Source: an uncultured Gammaproteobacteria bacterium
GTDB taxonomy: Bacteria; Pseudomonadota; Gammaproteobacteria; HK1
NCBI GenBank assembly: GCA_958295835.1
Contig: OY282378.1
Span: 2,559,001-2,623,000, forward strand
Length of the DNA: 64,000 bases
Direction: 5' to 3'
In this document: one piece after another, positions 18,036 to 26,035 of the stretch
How positions within the stretch are numbered: position 1 is the stretch's first letter
Layout of the letters: every line of letters starts with the position of its first letter
The notes under the pieces: model-generated
What the model was told of the DNA's origin: nothing
What the model saw: only the letters and a program-made list of their open reading frames with translations
Databases searched by the model: none
Position numbers and translations under genes: made by a program

Positions 18036-21000
18036 ATGACAGGAACGAACCGGCAACTGACGACGGCGGTCGAGAAATACTTCGCCGATCTGCGGCAGGT
18101 GCGCGCCTCCGGCGGCGCCACCGGCGAGCGGTCCAGTTACACCCCGCTCGCGAATCTGCTCGATGCCGTCGGCGCGACCCTCAAGCCCAAGGTGTTCTGT
18201 GTCGGGGAACTGGCCGATCAGGGCGCGGGCCATCCCGACTTCGGTCTCTACGGGGCGAAGCAGGTCCAGCGGGGCCGGCCCCGCGAGGGGCAGACGCCGG
18301 AGCACGGCGTGGTGGAAGTGAAGGCCGCCGATGACGACATCTGGCTCACTGCGGCGGGCGATCAGATCAGCCGCTACTGGAACCGCTACCGACTGGTTCT
18401 GGTGACCAATGCGCGCGACTTCGTGCTGGTGGGTGAAGACGCGGCGGGCCGCCCGGCGAAGCTGGAGACCTTCCGCTTGGCGGACAGCGCGGACGACTTC
18501 CACCGCAGGCTGGAGGAGCCGCGCGCCTTCGCCCGCAAGGTCGGCGCGGGTCTTGGCGAATATCTGTGCCGGGCGCTGTCGCACCGGGCCGCACTCGTCG
18601 AGCCGAAGGACTTGGCGTGGCTGCTTGCGTCCTATGCCCGGGACGGTCTCGCGCGGGTGGAGGCGGCGGGCGATGCGTCGGCGCTGGCGGTGGTGCGGCA
18701 GGCGCTCGAAGATGCGCTCGGGGTGCGCTTCGAGGGCGAGAAGGGCGCGCGCTTCTTCCGCTCGACCCTGGTGCAGACCTTGTTCTACGGCGTCTTCTCC
18801 GCCTGGGTGCTGTGGGCGCGTGCAGGCGCCGGGTCTGACGACGGGGCATCGTTCTCCAGCGGCGACGGCGCCGGAAGGTTCAGTTGGCGTGAGGCGGTCT
18901 GGCACCTGCGCGCGCCGGTGCTGCGGGCGTTGTTCCAGCAACTCTCCGACCCCGGCCGTCTGCAACCGCTCGGCCTCGTGGAAGTCCTGGACTGGACCGC
19001 CGCCGCGCTCGACCGGGTGGACCAGCCCGCCTTCTTCGCCCGCTTCAACGCGGGCGAGGGCGCCGGGCAGGACCCGGCGGTACCCTACTTCTACGAGCCC
19101 TTCCTCGAAGCCTTCGACCCGGCGCTGCGCAAGCAACTCGGCGTCTGGTACACGCCTTCAAAAGTGGTGCGCTACATGGTCGCCCGCGTGGACCGGGCGC
19201 TGAAGGACGACCTCGGCATCCCGGACGGACTCGCGGCGGAGAACGTCTACGTGCTGGACCCGTGCTGCGGGACGGGGGCCTATCTCGCCGAAGTGCTGCG
19301 CCGCATCGCCGCCAATCTGGAAGGGCGCGGCCTGGGCGCGCTGGCCGGTGCGCGGGTGAAGCAGGCGGCGACCGGGCGCGTGTTCGGCTTCGAGATCATG
19401 CCCGCGCCTTTCGTGGTCGCCCACCTGCAAGTCGGGTTGACCATGCAGGACCTCGACGCGCCGCTCGCGGATGATGGAACCGAGCGTGCCGGCGTCTTCC
19501 TCACCAACGCGCTCACCGGCTGGGAGCCGAGAGCGACGAAGCCGTTGCCCTTCCCCGAGCTGGAGGAAGAACGCGACCGGGCGGAGCGGGTGAAGCAGGA
19601 TACGCCGATTCTCGTGATCCTCGGCAATCCGCCCTACAACGGCTTCGCGGGCATGGCGGTGGAGGAGGAGCGGGAGCTTTCGGACGCCTACCGGACGACG
19701 AGGCGGGTGCGGCGGCCGGAAGGACAGGGGTTGAACGACCTCTACGTGCGTTTCTTCCGCATGGCGGAACGGCGCATCGCGGAGAAGACGGGTCAAGGCA
19801 TCGTCTGCTTCATCTCGAACTACTCGTGGCTCGACGGGCTGTCGTTCACGGGGATGCGCGAGCGTTACCTTGAAGCGTTCGACGTGGTCCGCATCGACTG
19901 CCTGAACGGTGACAAGTACAAGACCGGCAAGGTCGCGCCGGACGGCTCGCCGGACCCGAGCATCTTCTCGACGGAAGGCGATCCGGTGGGCATCCAGGTC
20001 GGGACCGCCATCGCGACGCTGGTGCGCAAGGCGGACCACGTGCCGGCGGGGCGCATCGGCTTTCGCCATCTGTGGGGGCAGACGAAGCGGGAGGCCCTTC
20101 TGGAAACGGCGGAAGCGGAGCCGGGCGCGCTCTACGACGACGTGTCGCCCATCCTGCCGCTCGGTCTGCCTTTCGTGCAAACGGCGGTGAGTGAGGATTG
20201 GTTCGACTGGCCGGCGCTGCCCGATCTGTTCCCGGTGTCGTTTCCTGGCGTTCAGACCAAGCGGGATTCGTTTCTTATCGACATTGACCTGGATCGGCTC
20301 AGAGAGCGGATCGTCGATTATTTCGATCCGGAAGTAAGCCACGAGGAGATCGCGCGGCGCTATCCGGCCGCGATGAAAAGCTCGTCAGGTTTCGTCGTAC
20401 GCGACGCCCGCGCGGTGCGCGATGCGCTACTCGCTCGCGGTGGGCCGGATGAAACCGGGTTCGTCCGTCACGCCTATCGGCCATTCGACAATCGCTGGCT
20501 CTATTGGGAGCCGGGACACGGTTTGCTTGGCCGCCCTGTACCCGACTACCGGCCGCACGTGTTCGAGGGGAACATGTGGCTTTCCGCCGCTCAGCATCTG
20601 CGAAAAGATGTGTCGGAACCTCAGACTTGCATCTCGGAACACATCGCGTCCCTGCATCTGATTGAACGCACTGCTCTCATGTTTCCCGCATGGCTTTGCG
20701 ATGGCCGCATCGGGAGTGATGGCGGCAGACCGCGAAACCCCGGATCGTGGCCGCCCGATCACGCCGCGCACCGCATCGGAAACGATGACGACGGACCGCG
20801 CCACCCAGGAGCTAGTCCACCCTCTCACCCCGTCCGCCGTGTCGGGAGTGACGACGACGGCCTGCGAAACCATCCCAACCTGTCAGGCGCCGCCCGGCGC
20901 TACCTGGAACAGCTTGGTTTGAGCGTCGAGGACTTGTTCCACTACGTACTCGCCGTGCTGCACGACCCCGCCTACCGCGAGGCCAACGCCGGGGCGCTCG

Positions 21001-21896
21001 CGATGGAATGGCCGCGTATCCCGCTCCCCGGCTGGCCCGCCCCTGGGAACGGCGCATCCGGCGACGGCGCGTCTGCCGACGCGGGCGTCCGGCCCGTAGC
21101 GAATCGAAGGTCCGGGGCCAAAGGCCCGCCGGATCCGGAGAACGCGGGAATCCCGCCCGCCGCAACCACCGATCGAGGCAACGTCTTCGCTCCTGGGAAC
21201 GGGGCGTCTGGCGACGGCACGTCTGACGACGCGGGTGTCCGGTCCGTAGCGAATCGAAGGTCCGGGGCCGAAGGCCCGCCGGACCTGGGAACGCGAGCGC
21301 CCTCGCCCGCAACGGAACGGAGTCCCACGCTCCCGGACAGGGAGACCGCCGAAGCGGCGGAAGCGTTCGCCCAATCGGCCGCGCGAGGCCGCGAGCTGGC
21401 CCGCCTTCTGGATTCCGACAAACCCGTTCCGGGGGTCACTTCAGGCAGCCTGCGCCGGGAGATCGCGGCCATCGCCGTGCCCGCGACCACGGACGGGCGC
21501 AACATGACCGGCAACGACTTCGCACTGACCGCCGGATGGGGCCATTACGGAACGGGCGGCGCAGTCATGCCCGGCCAGGGCCGCATCGTCGAACGCGCCT
21601 TCACGCCGGAGGAACGCGCCGCCATGGGCGACGCTCTCCCCGCCCTCGGCCAGACCACCTTCGACGTGTACCTGAACGCCCGCGCCTGTTGGCGCAACGT
21701 CCCCGCCGCGGTCTGGGGATACAAGCTCGGCGGCTACCAAGTCATCAAGAAGTGGCTCTCCTACCGCGAACGCGGCATCCTCGACCGCCCGCTCACCCCC
21801 GAGGAAGTCCAGCATTTCACCGACACCGCCCGGCGGACAGCGGCAATATCGCTGCTTCTTGCTCTCAATGCTTCATCATCCCGAATTCAATACTGA
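18036..21896 (+). CDS. Single-chain restriction-modification enzyme, type ISP/IIG-like (N6-adenine methylase with nuclease domain)
   Basis: Predicted to methylate adenine in a specific DNA site and cut unmodified DNA. 1286 residues. The N-terminal domain has a PD-(D/E)xK-like nuclease core (P67-D68, E94-V-K96). The central gamma N6-methylase carries SAM motif I (LDPCCGTGAYL, about 407-417) and catalytic motif IV NPPY (531-534). The C-terminal half matches the specificity domain of type ISP enzymes (WLSYRERGILDRPLTPEEVQHF). Unlike LlaGI-type ISP enzymes I see no helicase domain. Two blocks of in-frame DNA repeats (about residues 891-948 and 1003-1090) insert low-complexity sequence in the specificity half. 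The next gene, a TIR gene, starts 12 bp later, suggesting one defence operon. Confidence 0.8.
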   Translation: MTGTNRQLTTAVEKYFADLRQVRASGGATGERSSYTPLANLLDAVGATLKPKVFCVGELADQGAGHPDFGLYGAKQVQRGRPREGQTPEHGVVEVKAADDDIWLTAAGDQISRYWNRYRLVLVTNARDFVLVGEDAAGRPAKLETFRLADSADDFHRRLEEPRAFARKVGAGLGEYLCRALSHRAALVEPKDLAWLLASYARDGLARVEAAGDASALAVVRQALEDALGVRFEGEKGARFFRSTLVQTLFYGVFSAWVLWARAGAGSDDGASFSSGDGAGRFSWREAVWHLRAPVLRALFQQLSDPGRLQPLGLVEVLDWTAAALDRVDQPAFFARFNAGEGAGQDPAVPYFYEPFLEAFDPALRKQLGVWYTPSKVVRYMVARVDRALKDDLGIPDGLAAENVYVLDPCCGTGAYLAEVLRRIAANLEGRGLGALAGARVKQAATGRVFGFEIMPAPFVVAHLQVGLTMQDLDAPLADDGTERAGVFLTNALTGWEPRATKPLPFPELEEERDRAERVKQDTPILVILGNPPYNGFAGMAVEEERELSDAYRTTRRVRRPEGQGLNDLYVRFFRMAERRIAEKTGQGIVCFISNYSWLDGLSFTGMRERYLEAFDVVRIDCLNGDKYKTGKVAPDGSPDPSIFSTEGDPVGIQVGTAIATLVRKADHVPAGRIGFRHLWGQTKREALLETAEAEPGALYDDVSPILPLGLPFVQTAVSEDWFDWPALPDLFPVSFPGVQTKRDSFLIDIDLDRLRERIVDYFDPEVSHEEIARRYPAAMKSSSGFVVRDARAVRDALLARGGPDETGFVRHAYRPFDNRWLYWEPGHGLLGRPVPDYRPHVFEGNMWLSAAQHLRKDVSEPQTCISEHIASLHLIERTALMFPAWLCDGRIGSDGGRPRNPGSWPPDHAAHRIGNDDDGPRHPGASPPSHPVRRVGSDDDGLRNHPNLSGAARRYLEQLGLSVEDLFHYVLAVLHDPAYREANAGALAMEWPRIPLPGWPAPGNGASGDGASADAGVRPVANRRSGAKGPPDPENAGIPPAATTDRGNVFAPGNGASGDGTSDDAGVRSVANRRSGAEGPPDLGTRAPSPATERSPTLPDRETAEAAEAFAQSAARGRELARLLDSDKPVPGVTSGSLRREIAAIAVPATTDGRNMTGNDFALTAGWGHYGTGGAVMPGQGRIVERAFTPEERAAMGDALPALGQTTFDVYLNARACWRNVPAAVWGYKLGGYQVIKKWLSYRERGILDRPLTPEEVQHFTDTARRTAAISLLLALNASSSRIQY
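20706..20880 (+). repeat. 66-bp tandem repeat, about 2.6 copies, inside the R-M gene
   Basis: Copies start at 20706, 20772 and 20838 (last one partial), each opening with a CGCATCGGGAGTGATGGCGG-like block. The 66-bp period equals 22 codons, so the reading frame survives. The encoded peptide units (RIGSDGGRPRNPGSW and relatives) are polar and probably disordered. The copies differ at many bases, so this is not a recent slippage event. Confidence 0.75.
21042..21290 (+). repeat. 150-bp direct repeat, about 1.7 copies, inside the R-M gene
   Basis: Two copies, starting with CCTGGGAACGG at 21042 and 21192, encode the peptide motif NGASGDGxSxDAGVR-VANRRSGA-GPPD. Within each, a 39-bp stretch (21095-21133 and 21245-21283) is identical except for one base and contains a dyad around GGGGCC-AAA-GGCCC. 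The period is 150 bp, 50 codons. It looks like a REP-style palindromic unit that has been carried in frame. Confidence 0.75.
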
Positions 21897-22374
21897 ACGA
21901 GGTTAGATATGCCTTCTGCGAATCAGAGCCATATTAACCGGCTAACAAAGGAAATTGCCGATCTCCGGAAAACGGAGGCTCAGGAGACTGGAAAAGAAGC
22001 AAATATTCAAGCGAAGATCAATCGTGCGAGAGAAGCGGCTGCTCGTACAAGCAATATTTCGACACATCAGAATAAATTGAAAGAGATAGAACGCTACTAT
22101 AAAACTTTGGCCGTTGTGCAGAAGAAACGTGCAGAGATCTCCGGCAAGATCGCGGATAAATCCAAAAGACTGAAATCTTACGAAGAGCGTCAGGCTCGCG
22201 AAGATGAAAAGGAAAGAAAGAGGATCTCTGATGAGCAAAAAAAACTGGTCCGAGAACGAAAAGAATATGAACGAAATATCACAAATGAAATTCAGCGACG
22301 TGCAAACCTGATGCATATATCAGCTTTCGATGTTCATGTACAGGAGAGCTATGATTTCTTCATCTCACATGCTA

Positions 22375-23242
22375 GGCCGTGTTGACGAATCCATGAAATT
22401 CTGGACAATTGTTCTCCGTCGATGGTCTTTCAGAGAACAATCATGGCCTTACGCTTGCTCATCAGTGATGCTCTGTGGTCGACAATCGAACCCGTGCTCC
22501 GGGAACTCAAGCACGCCGCCGGCAGCCCGCCGAGGCTCAGCGACCGGATGTTCATCGAAGCTGTCCTGTACCAGGCCCGCACCGGGACCCCTTGGCGGGA
22601 CCTGCCCGGCGAGTTCGGCCACTGGAATGCCGTCTATCATCGCTTTCGCCGTTGGGAAAAGGGCGGCCTATGGGAGCGGCTCTGGCAGCGGTTCCAGACC
22701 CTCGACGATGAACAACTCCACGAACTCTTCATCGATTCGACCATTGTGCGGGCACATCAGCACGCGGCCGGGGCATCAAAAAAAACGGTGGGCAACAAGC
22801 CCAGGCTCTGGGCCGCTCTCGGGGTGGACTGTCCACCAAGTTGCACGCGGCCTGCATTGACGAGCGCACCGGGGTGTCGTTCGTGTTGACTGGTGGACAG
22901 CGCAATGATGCGGTGGGATTCGAGTCGGTGTGGGAGGGGGTGCCAGCGTTGCCTGGGCTGGGGGCGGTGGTGATGGACAAGGCATATGACAGCAATGCCA
23001 TTCGTCAATTCCTGACAATGCAGGGGATTGAGGCCGTCATCGCGCCGAAGGCGAACCGAATCGGGTCGATTCATCACGATGCGCAGAAGTACAAGCTGCG
23101 TGAGAAGGTTGAGCGGTTCTTCAACAAGCTCAAGCAATTCCGCCGTATTGCCACCCGTTATGACAAGCTCAGTCGGACGTTCCTGGCATTTATTCATATC
23201 GTGTCGGCCTGGATCATGCTTCGATAATTCGTCAACACGGCC
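22375..23242 (+). mobile_element. IS5-family insertion sequence (IS427-group-like), complete, 868 bp
   Basis: Perfect 16-bp terminal inverted repeats: GGCCGTGTTGACGAAT at 22375-22390 and its complement at 23227-23242. The target duplication is TA (22373-22374 and 23243-23244), as in IS427-group IS5 elements. The element carries a transposase in two overlapping frames. Length, ends, TSD and transposase all agree, so the element appears complete and possibly still mobile. It interrupts the TIR gene in the codon after SHA. Confidence 0.93.
22443..23227 (+). CDS. IS5-family transposase, two frames joined by -1 frameshift
   Basis: Frame A (22443-22889) starts MALRLLISDALWSTIEPVL and holds the N-terminal DUF4096-like domain and the first catalytic Asp (LFIDSTIVRAHQHA). 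Frame B (in the -1 frame, to 23227) continues as NGGQQAQALGRSRGGLSTKLHA, then MDKAYDS with the second Asp, and REKVERFFNKLKQFRR with the catalytic Glu. An eight-A run at 22778-22785 is the obvious slippery site, and reading through it by -1 gives a normal full-length DDE transposase. Programmed frameshifting at such sites is known for this IS group. Confidence 0.9.
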
Positions 23243-23857
23243 TAGCGAAGACAAGGACAATTTTGTTCGTGGATTGGCAGAAGCACTTCAAATCAGAGGT
23301 GCTAGAGTCTGGTATGATGAATTTACGCTGCAAGTGGGTGACAGTCTGCGACGTCAGATAGACAAAGGACTCAAGAATTCACGTTTTGGTGTTGTTGTGT
23401 TATCAAAACATTTCTTCATGAAAGAATGGGCTCAAAAGGAACTGGATGGTCTTTCGTCACTAGAAGCTTCGGGTGATACTCGTATCTTGCCGATCTGGCA
23501 TGAAATCTCAAAAGATGAAATTGTCCGCCATAGCCCTATGTTATCGGATAAAATTGCTCTGGATACTTCTCTGAATAGTACCGAAGAAATTGCGAGTAAA
23601 TTATTCAAGTTGATCGGTTGATGTTAGACGCCCCCGGTGCCCGGGAGTGAGGCCAGCTAGGGACGGGTTCTCTCCGGCGCGGATGCGGGCGAGGCGGGCA
23701 GTGAAGCCAACCGTGGACATGGAAGGTATCCCTCTCGGCTTCTCGCCTTTCCGGCAAGAGCCGCCTGGATGCGGTCCGATGCCAAGTCCACGGTGTCCTG
23801 GTGGGGTGGGCGCACCGGCTGGCATTCTGTGGGCCGCTCGTGCAAATATCTGCACGC

Positions 23858-24073
23858 ATGGACACCACCACTCGGCGAATCAAGCGCCGGCTCGAAAAGG
23901 ACGGATGGTTCCTGTCGCGTCGTGGCGGAGCTCACGACATCTATCGGCACCCGAAGATCGAGGGCATCGTGACCTTGCCCCGGCACCGGCAGGTCACTCC
24001 TGCGGTCGCCCGTTCCATCGCAAGGAAGGCGGGGTGGGCTCGGCCTGCAACCGATCGGGAGAACGCAAGATGA
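23858..24073 (+). CDS. hicA: HicA-type toxin (mRNA interferase)
   Basis: Small dsRBD-like ribonuclease that cleaves mRNA when not bound by HicB. It is 71 residues from ATG 23858, a standard HicA length. The sequence runs RRIKRRLEKDGWFLSRRGGAHDIYRHP, where GGAHDIYRHP contains the conserved catalytic histidine and GxHxxYxHP-like motif, followed by VTLPRHRQVTPAVARSIARKAGW. Its stop overlaps the hicB start (ATGA at 24070-24073), the classic hicAB coupling. An upstream in-frame ATG at 23801 would add 19 unrelated residues and is unlikely. Confidence 0.88.
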   Translation: MDTTTRRIKRRLEKDGWFLSRRGGAHDIYRHPKIEGIVTLPRHRQVTPAVARSIARKAGWARPATDRENAR

Positions 24074-24456
24074 CCCGGTACCCTGCGTTGATCGATGGAG
24101 AAACCGGCGCCTACGGCGTCACGTTCCCTGACCTGCCGGGCATCGTCGCCATGGGCGCGACCCTGGACGAAGCTTTGCTGAACGCCGAAGAAGCACTCCG
24201 CGATTACGCCACCGAAACGGAGAAGGACGGACAGCCGCTCGTCGTTCCGAGCATGCTCGAAAACGTATCGCCTGCGGCGGGCTCCACGCTCGTCACGGTT
24301 CCCTTGATTCGTCTCTCCGGTCGCAACGTCCGCGCCAACCTGACCCTCGATGAAGGAGTTGTCGCGTTCATCGACGGCGAAGCGCGAAGGAGGCGCATGA
24401 CGCGCACCGCGTTCGTGGAGTGGATGGCGCGCCGCATCGCGCAGGATGGCGGATAG
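24070..24456 (+). CDS. hicB: HicB-type antitoxin
   Basis: Antitoxin that binds HicA and represses the operon. It is 128 residues from ATG 24070. The N-terminal half is the degenerate RNase H-like HicB fold (RYPALIDGETGAYGVTFPDLPG, then ATLDEALLNAEEALRDY). The C-terminal half, from about residue 85, is a ribbon-helix-helix-type DNA-binding segment (RANLTLDEGVVAFIDGEARRRRMTRTAFVEW in pieces). Coupling to hicA is by 4-nt overlap. Both partners look intact, so the pair is probably functional. Confidence 0.88.
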   Translation: MTRYPALIDGETGAYGVTFPDLPGIVAMGATLDEALLNAEEALRDYATETEKDGQPLVVPSMLENVSPAAGSTLVTVPLIRLSGRNVRANLTLDEGVVAFIDGEARRRRMTRTAFVEWMARRIAQDGG

Positions 24457-24805
24457 AGCCGGCGGGAAGCCCGCTGTCCGATGGACTGGACGGGCAGCGC
24501 CGTGCCCGAGGTACGCGGACGGATCGTCACCACCCGCGACGGCCGCTTGCTGAGGCGCGTGGGCGGCGACGCGCAACCCCTGCGCGGCGGCGATGGCCCG
24601 GTTCGTACGTGAGCGGGAACATCGCGCCGGCGAAGACAAGCCACTGGTCATAGTACAGCAGATTTCAGCATTCGGTAAACTGACACCCGCCTACGTGGAC
24701 AAGCCGGTGATGGCCAAGAATTCGGGTTTCAAGGGCAAGTGGATGTCGTGCTGACCCAAGCCGATAACAGTAGGTAGGAAGATGACAATACCAAGGGGTT
24801 TTGAC
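24457..24805 (+). other. Spacer between hicB and the lipoprotein gene
   Basis: About 350 bp with no recognisable gene. Two short open frames exist (24481-24611 and 24593-24754, the latter 53 codons beginning MARFVREREHRAGE), but neither shows family features and they overlap. Composition shifts from GC-rich to more AT-rich around 24640, which may mark a junction between fragments of different origin. Confidence 0.4.
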
Positions 24806-25489
24806 ATGAGCATAGACATGATTAGGGCGTTCAAGACGATGATCGCCGCATTGGTGATGCTCGTCGTCGCAGGCTGCAAAATGAATCTGACAGCCGACAT
24901 CTATACGACCGATCTGCGCGATACAGCAGCGGGCGCCGAAGGATTGACCGCCCCAGGAAGACTGGCGCTGCAAGTGCCAAACGCCGATGAATGCGCAAAA
25001 CATACTGCCGAGATAGCCGCCATCATGGCAGGTGTCGTAAGTGATTTCTCACCGAAGGGGTGCGAAAGGGCTGAAATGGAGTCGTTTCTCTTGGCCGACA
25101 TTCAGATGCCGTTTGTAACATCGGAGTCGACGTGGAACGCATCTGACTCCTTATTCGGAATATACGTATGGGAGCAGGAGGGTGATATAGGGGCGTCCAT
25201 TGCCATGAATCTCGAGAAATACGGCATCCTAGCTGCCAGACTGAAGGAGAAATTTCATCAGACAGTGGATCTCGCTGCGTCAAAGGTCGTCTTGATTTTG
25301 AATCACGATGAGCGAAAGCCAATCGAAGTTGTTGCCGAGGGAGTTTTCGTCAATGCCGATCCGATCCCCGTCGCCAGAGTTTTTCAGCTAGAGCGTCGCC
25401 AGAGGCTGGAGATTCGTCTTTCAAATGTGGGTACGGCCTACTTGGCGAAACAGGGGATAGCTACCGGGTTTGCTTTGCAGACGCAGTAG
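24806..25489 (+). CDS. Lipoprotein of unknown function
   Basis: I do not recognise a function. The product is 227 residues from ATG 24806, which has AAGGGG seven bases upstream; ATG 24782 would add eight residues. A lipoprotein signal is clear: basic start, hydrophobic core MIAALVMLVV and lipobox VVAGC, with the lipidated Cys at about residue 24, followed by KMNLTADIYTTDLRD. The mature part is mixed alpha/beta, with two further Cys (DECAKH, KGCERAE). The resemblance of the first mature residues to small lipoproteins encoded on phages and conjugative elements is only an impression. Composition is less GC-rich than core genes. It stands alone after hicAB. Confidence 0.6.
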   Translation: MSIDMIRAFKTMIAALVMLVVAGCKMNLTADIYTTDLRDTAAGAEGLTAPGRLALQVPNADECAKHTAEIAAIMAGVVSDFSPKGCERAEMESFLLADIQMPFVTSESTWNASDSLFGIYVWEQEGDIGASIAMNLEKYGILAARLKEKFHQTVDLAASKVVLILNHDERKPIEVVAEGVFVNADPIPVARVFQLERRQRLEIRLSNVGTAYLAKQGIATGFALQTQ

Positions 25490-25659
25490 AGATAGGGGTT
25501 CCACATCGCGCGGGAGAAGACATGATCTCGGTGCGATCAATCAGGTCCTTGCCGCCGATGGCCGGCCCCCCGTGAGGCAGGACCGGATGAACCAGGCATT
25601 GGCGGATCTGGGAGTGGCGGTCGTAGCGCCGCCGCCTCTGGAACCGAGCGTGTTGCGCG

Positions 25660-25925
25660 CCGCCGGCCATCCTGTTCGCGAACGAGCCACGGGATTTCAT
25701 CCGCGCCGCCGCTGTACAGCTTGTGCGCCGTTCCGGCGTCGGCCCGGTCCCTGACCCTCCGCCGCCCGCGAGGAATGCTCCGGTCCGCTGGTGGAAACGA
25801 TCGACTGCTGCCTGCGGTTCGAGGCCGTTGCCGGCTTGCGGCGCGAAGTGCTGCCCGAGTATCCCCAAGCCGCTTTGCGGGAAACGGTCGTGAACACGCT
25901 GGCGCATCGCGATTCCTGTCCAACC
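25660..25925 (+). pseudogene. Remnant of an AlbA_2/COG2865 (Schlafen-like) ATP-binding regulator
   Basis: Two pieces in different forward frames match consecutive parts of COG2865 proteins. The first, about 25669-25740, reads ILFANEPRDFIRAAAVQLVRR; the second, from about 25785, reads FEAVAGLRREVLPEYP and ALRETVVNTLAHRD, the conserved block before the ATP-binding domain. A frame change separates them, and the frame ends at 25925 where a 36-bp repeat begins. Only a middle section remains. Function is lost; this family appears in regulators and in antiphage contexts. Confidence 0.6.
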
Positions 25926-25941
25926 GATGGGGTCCACTTCT
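25906..25941. repeat. 36-bp direct repeat, copy 1
   Basis: The block ATCGCGATTCCTGTCCAACC followed by GATGGGGTCCACTTCT matches 28131-28166 in 35 of 36 positions, in the same orientation, 2.2 kb apart. It cuts off the COG2865 remnant at its 3' side. The TGTCCAACC...GGGGTCCACTT core looks like an insertion-sequence end, but no transposase is attached here. Confidence 0.8.
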
Positions 25942-26035
25942 CAGATGGGCGAAAAACAAGTTCTCAGCCGAGGGTTCTGGTCTATCCGGTCCATGGAGTC
26001 CACGCGAGATCCAGGTTCGAGGCTTGTCACTGCGT

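Larger units (their letters stand above)
21909..23621 (+). pseudogene. Coiled-coil plus TIR-domain gene, split by an IS5-family element
   Basis: The 5' piece (21909-22374) encodes about 150 residues of charged K/E/R-rich coiled coil ending in YDFFISHA, the first strand of a TIR domain. The 3' piece (from 23245) resumes with SEDKDNFVRGLAEAL, then GARVWYDEF and LSKHFF, through to the C-terminus. Removing the 868-bp IS and one TA copy joins the pieces in frame: SHA-SED, an intact TIR of 280 residues overall. The conserved E of WYDEF fits the NADase-type catalytic glutamate. The gene is much richer in AT than its neighbours, pointing to separate transfer. Bacterial TIR proteins usually act as NAD+ hydrolases or signal producers in phage defence; here it is presumably inactive. 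Confidence 0.85.

Noticed and set aside
17566..18036. Reverse-strand open frame of 156 codons upstream of the R-M gene
   Set aside because: Arg/Pro/Ser-rich without family features and covering the likely promoter region; not supported as a gene.
23601..23855. Reverse-strand frames between the TIR gene and hicA
   Set aside because: Two overlapping frames of similar length, neither with a family match I can see; probably non-coding or decayed.
24593..24754. 53-codon forward open frame between hicB and the lipoprotein gene
   Set aside because: No recognisable domain, no good ribosome site, and overlaps another short frame; listed as spacer instead.
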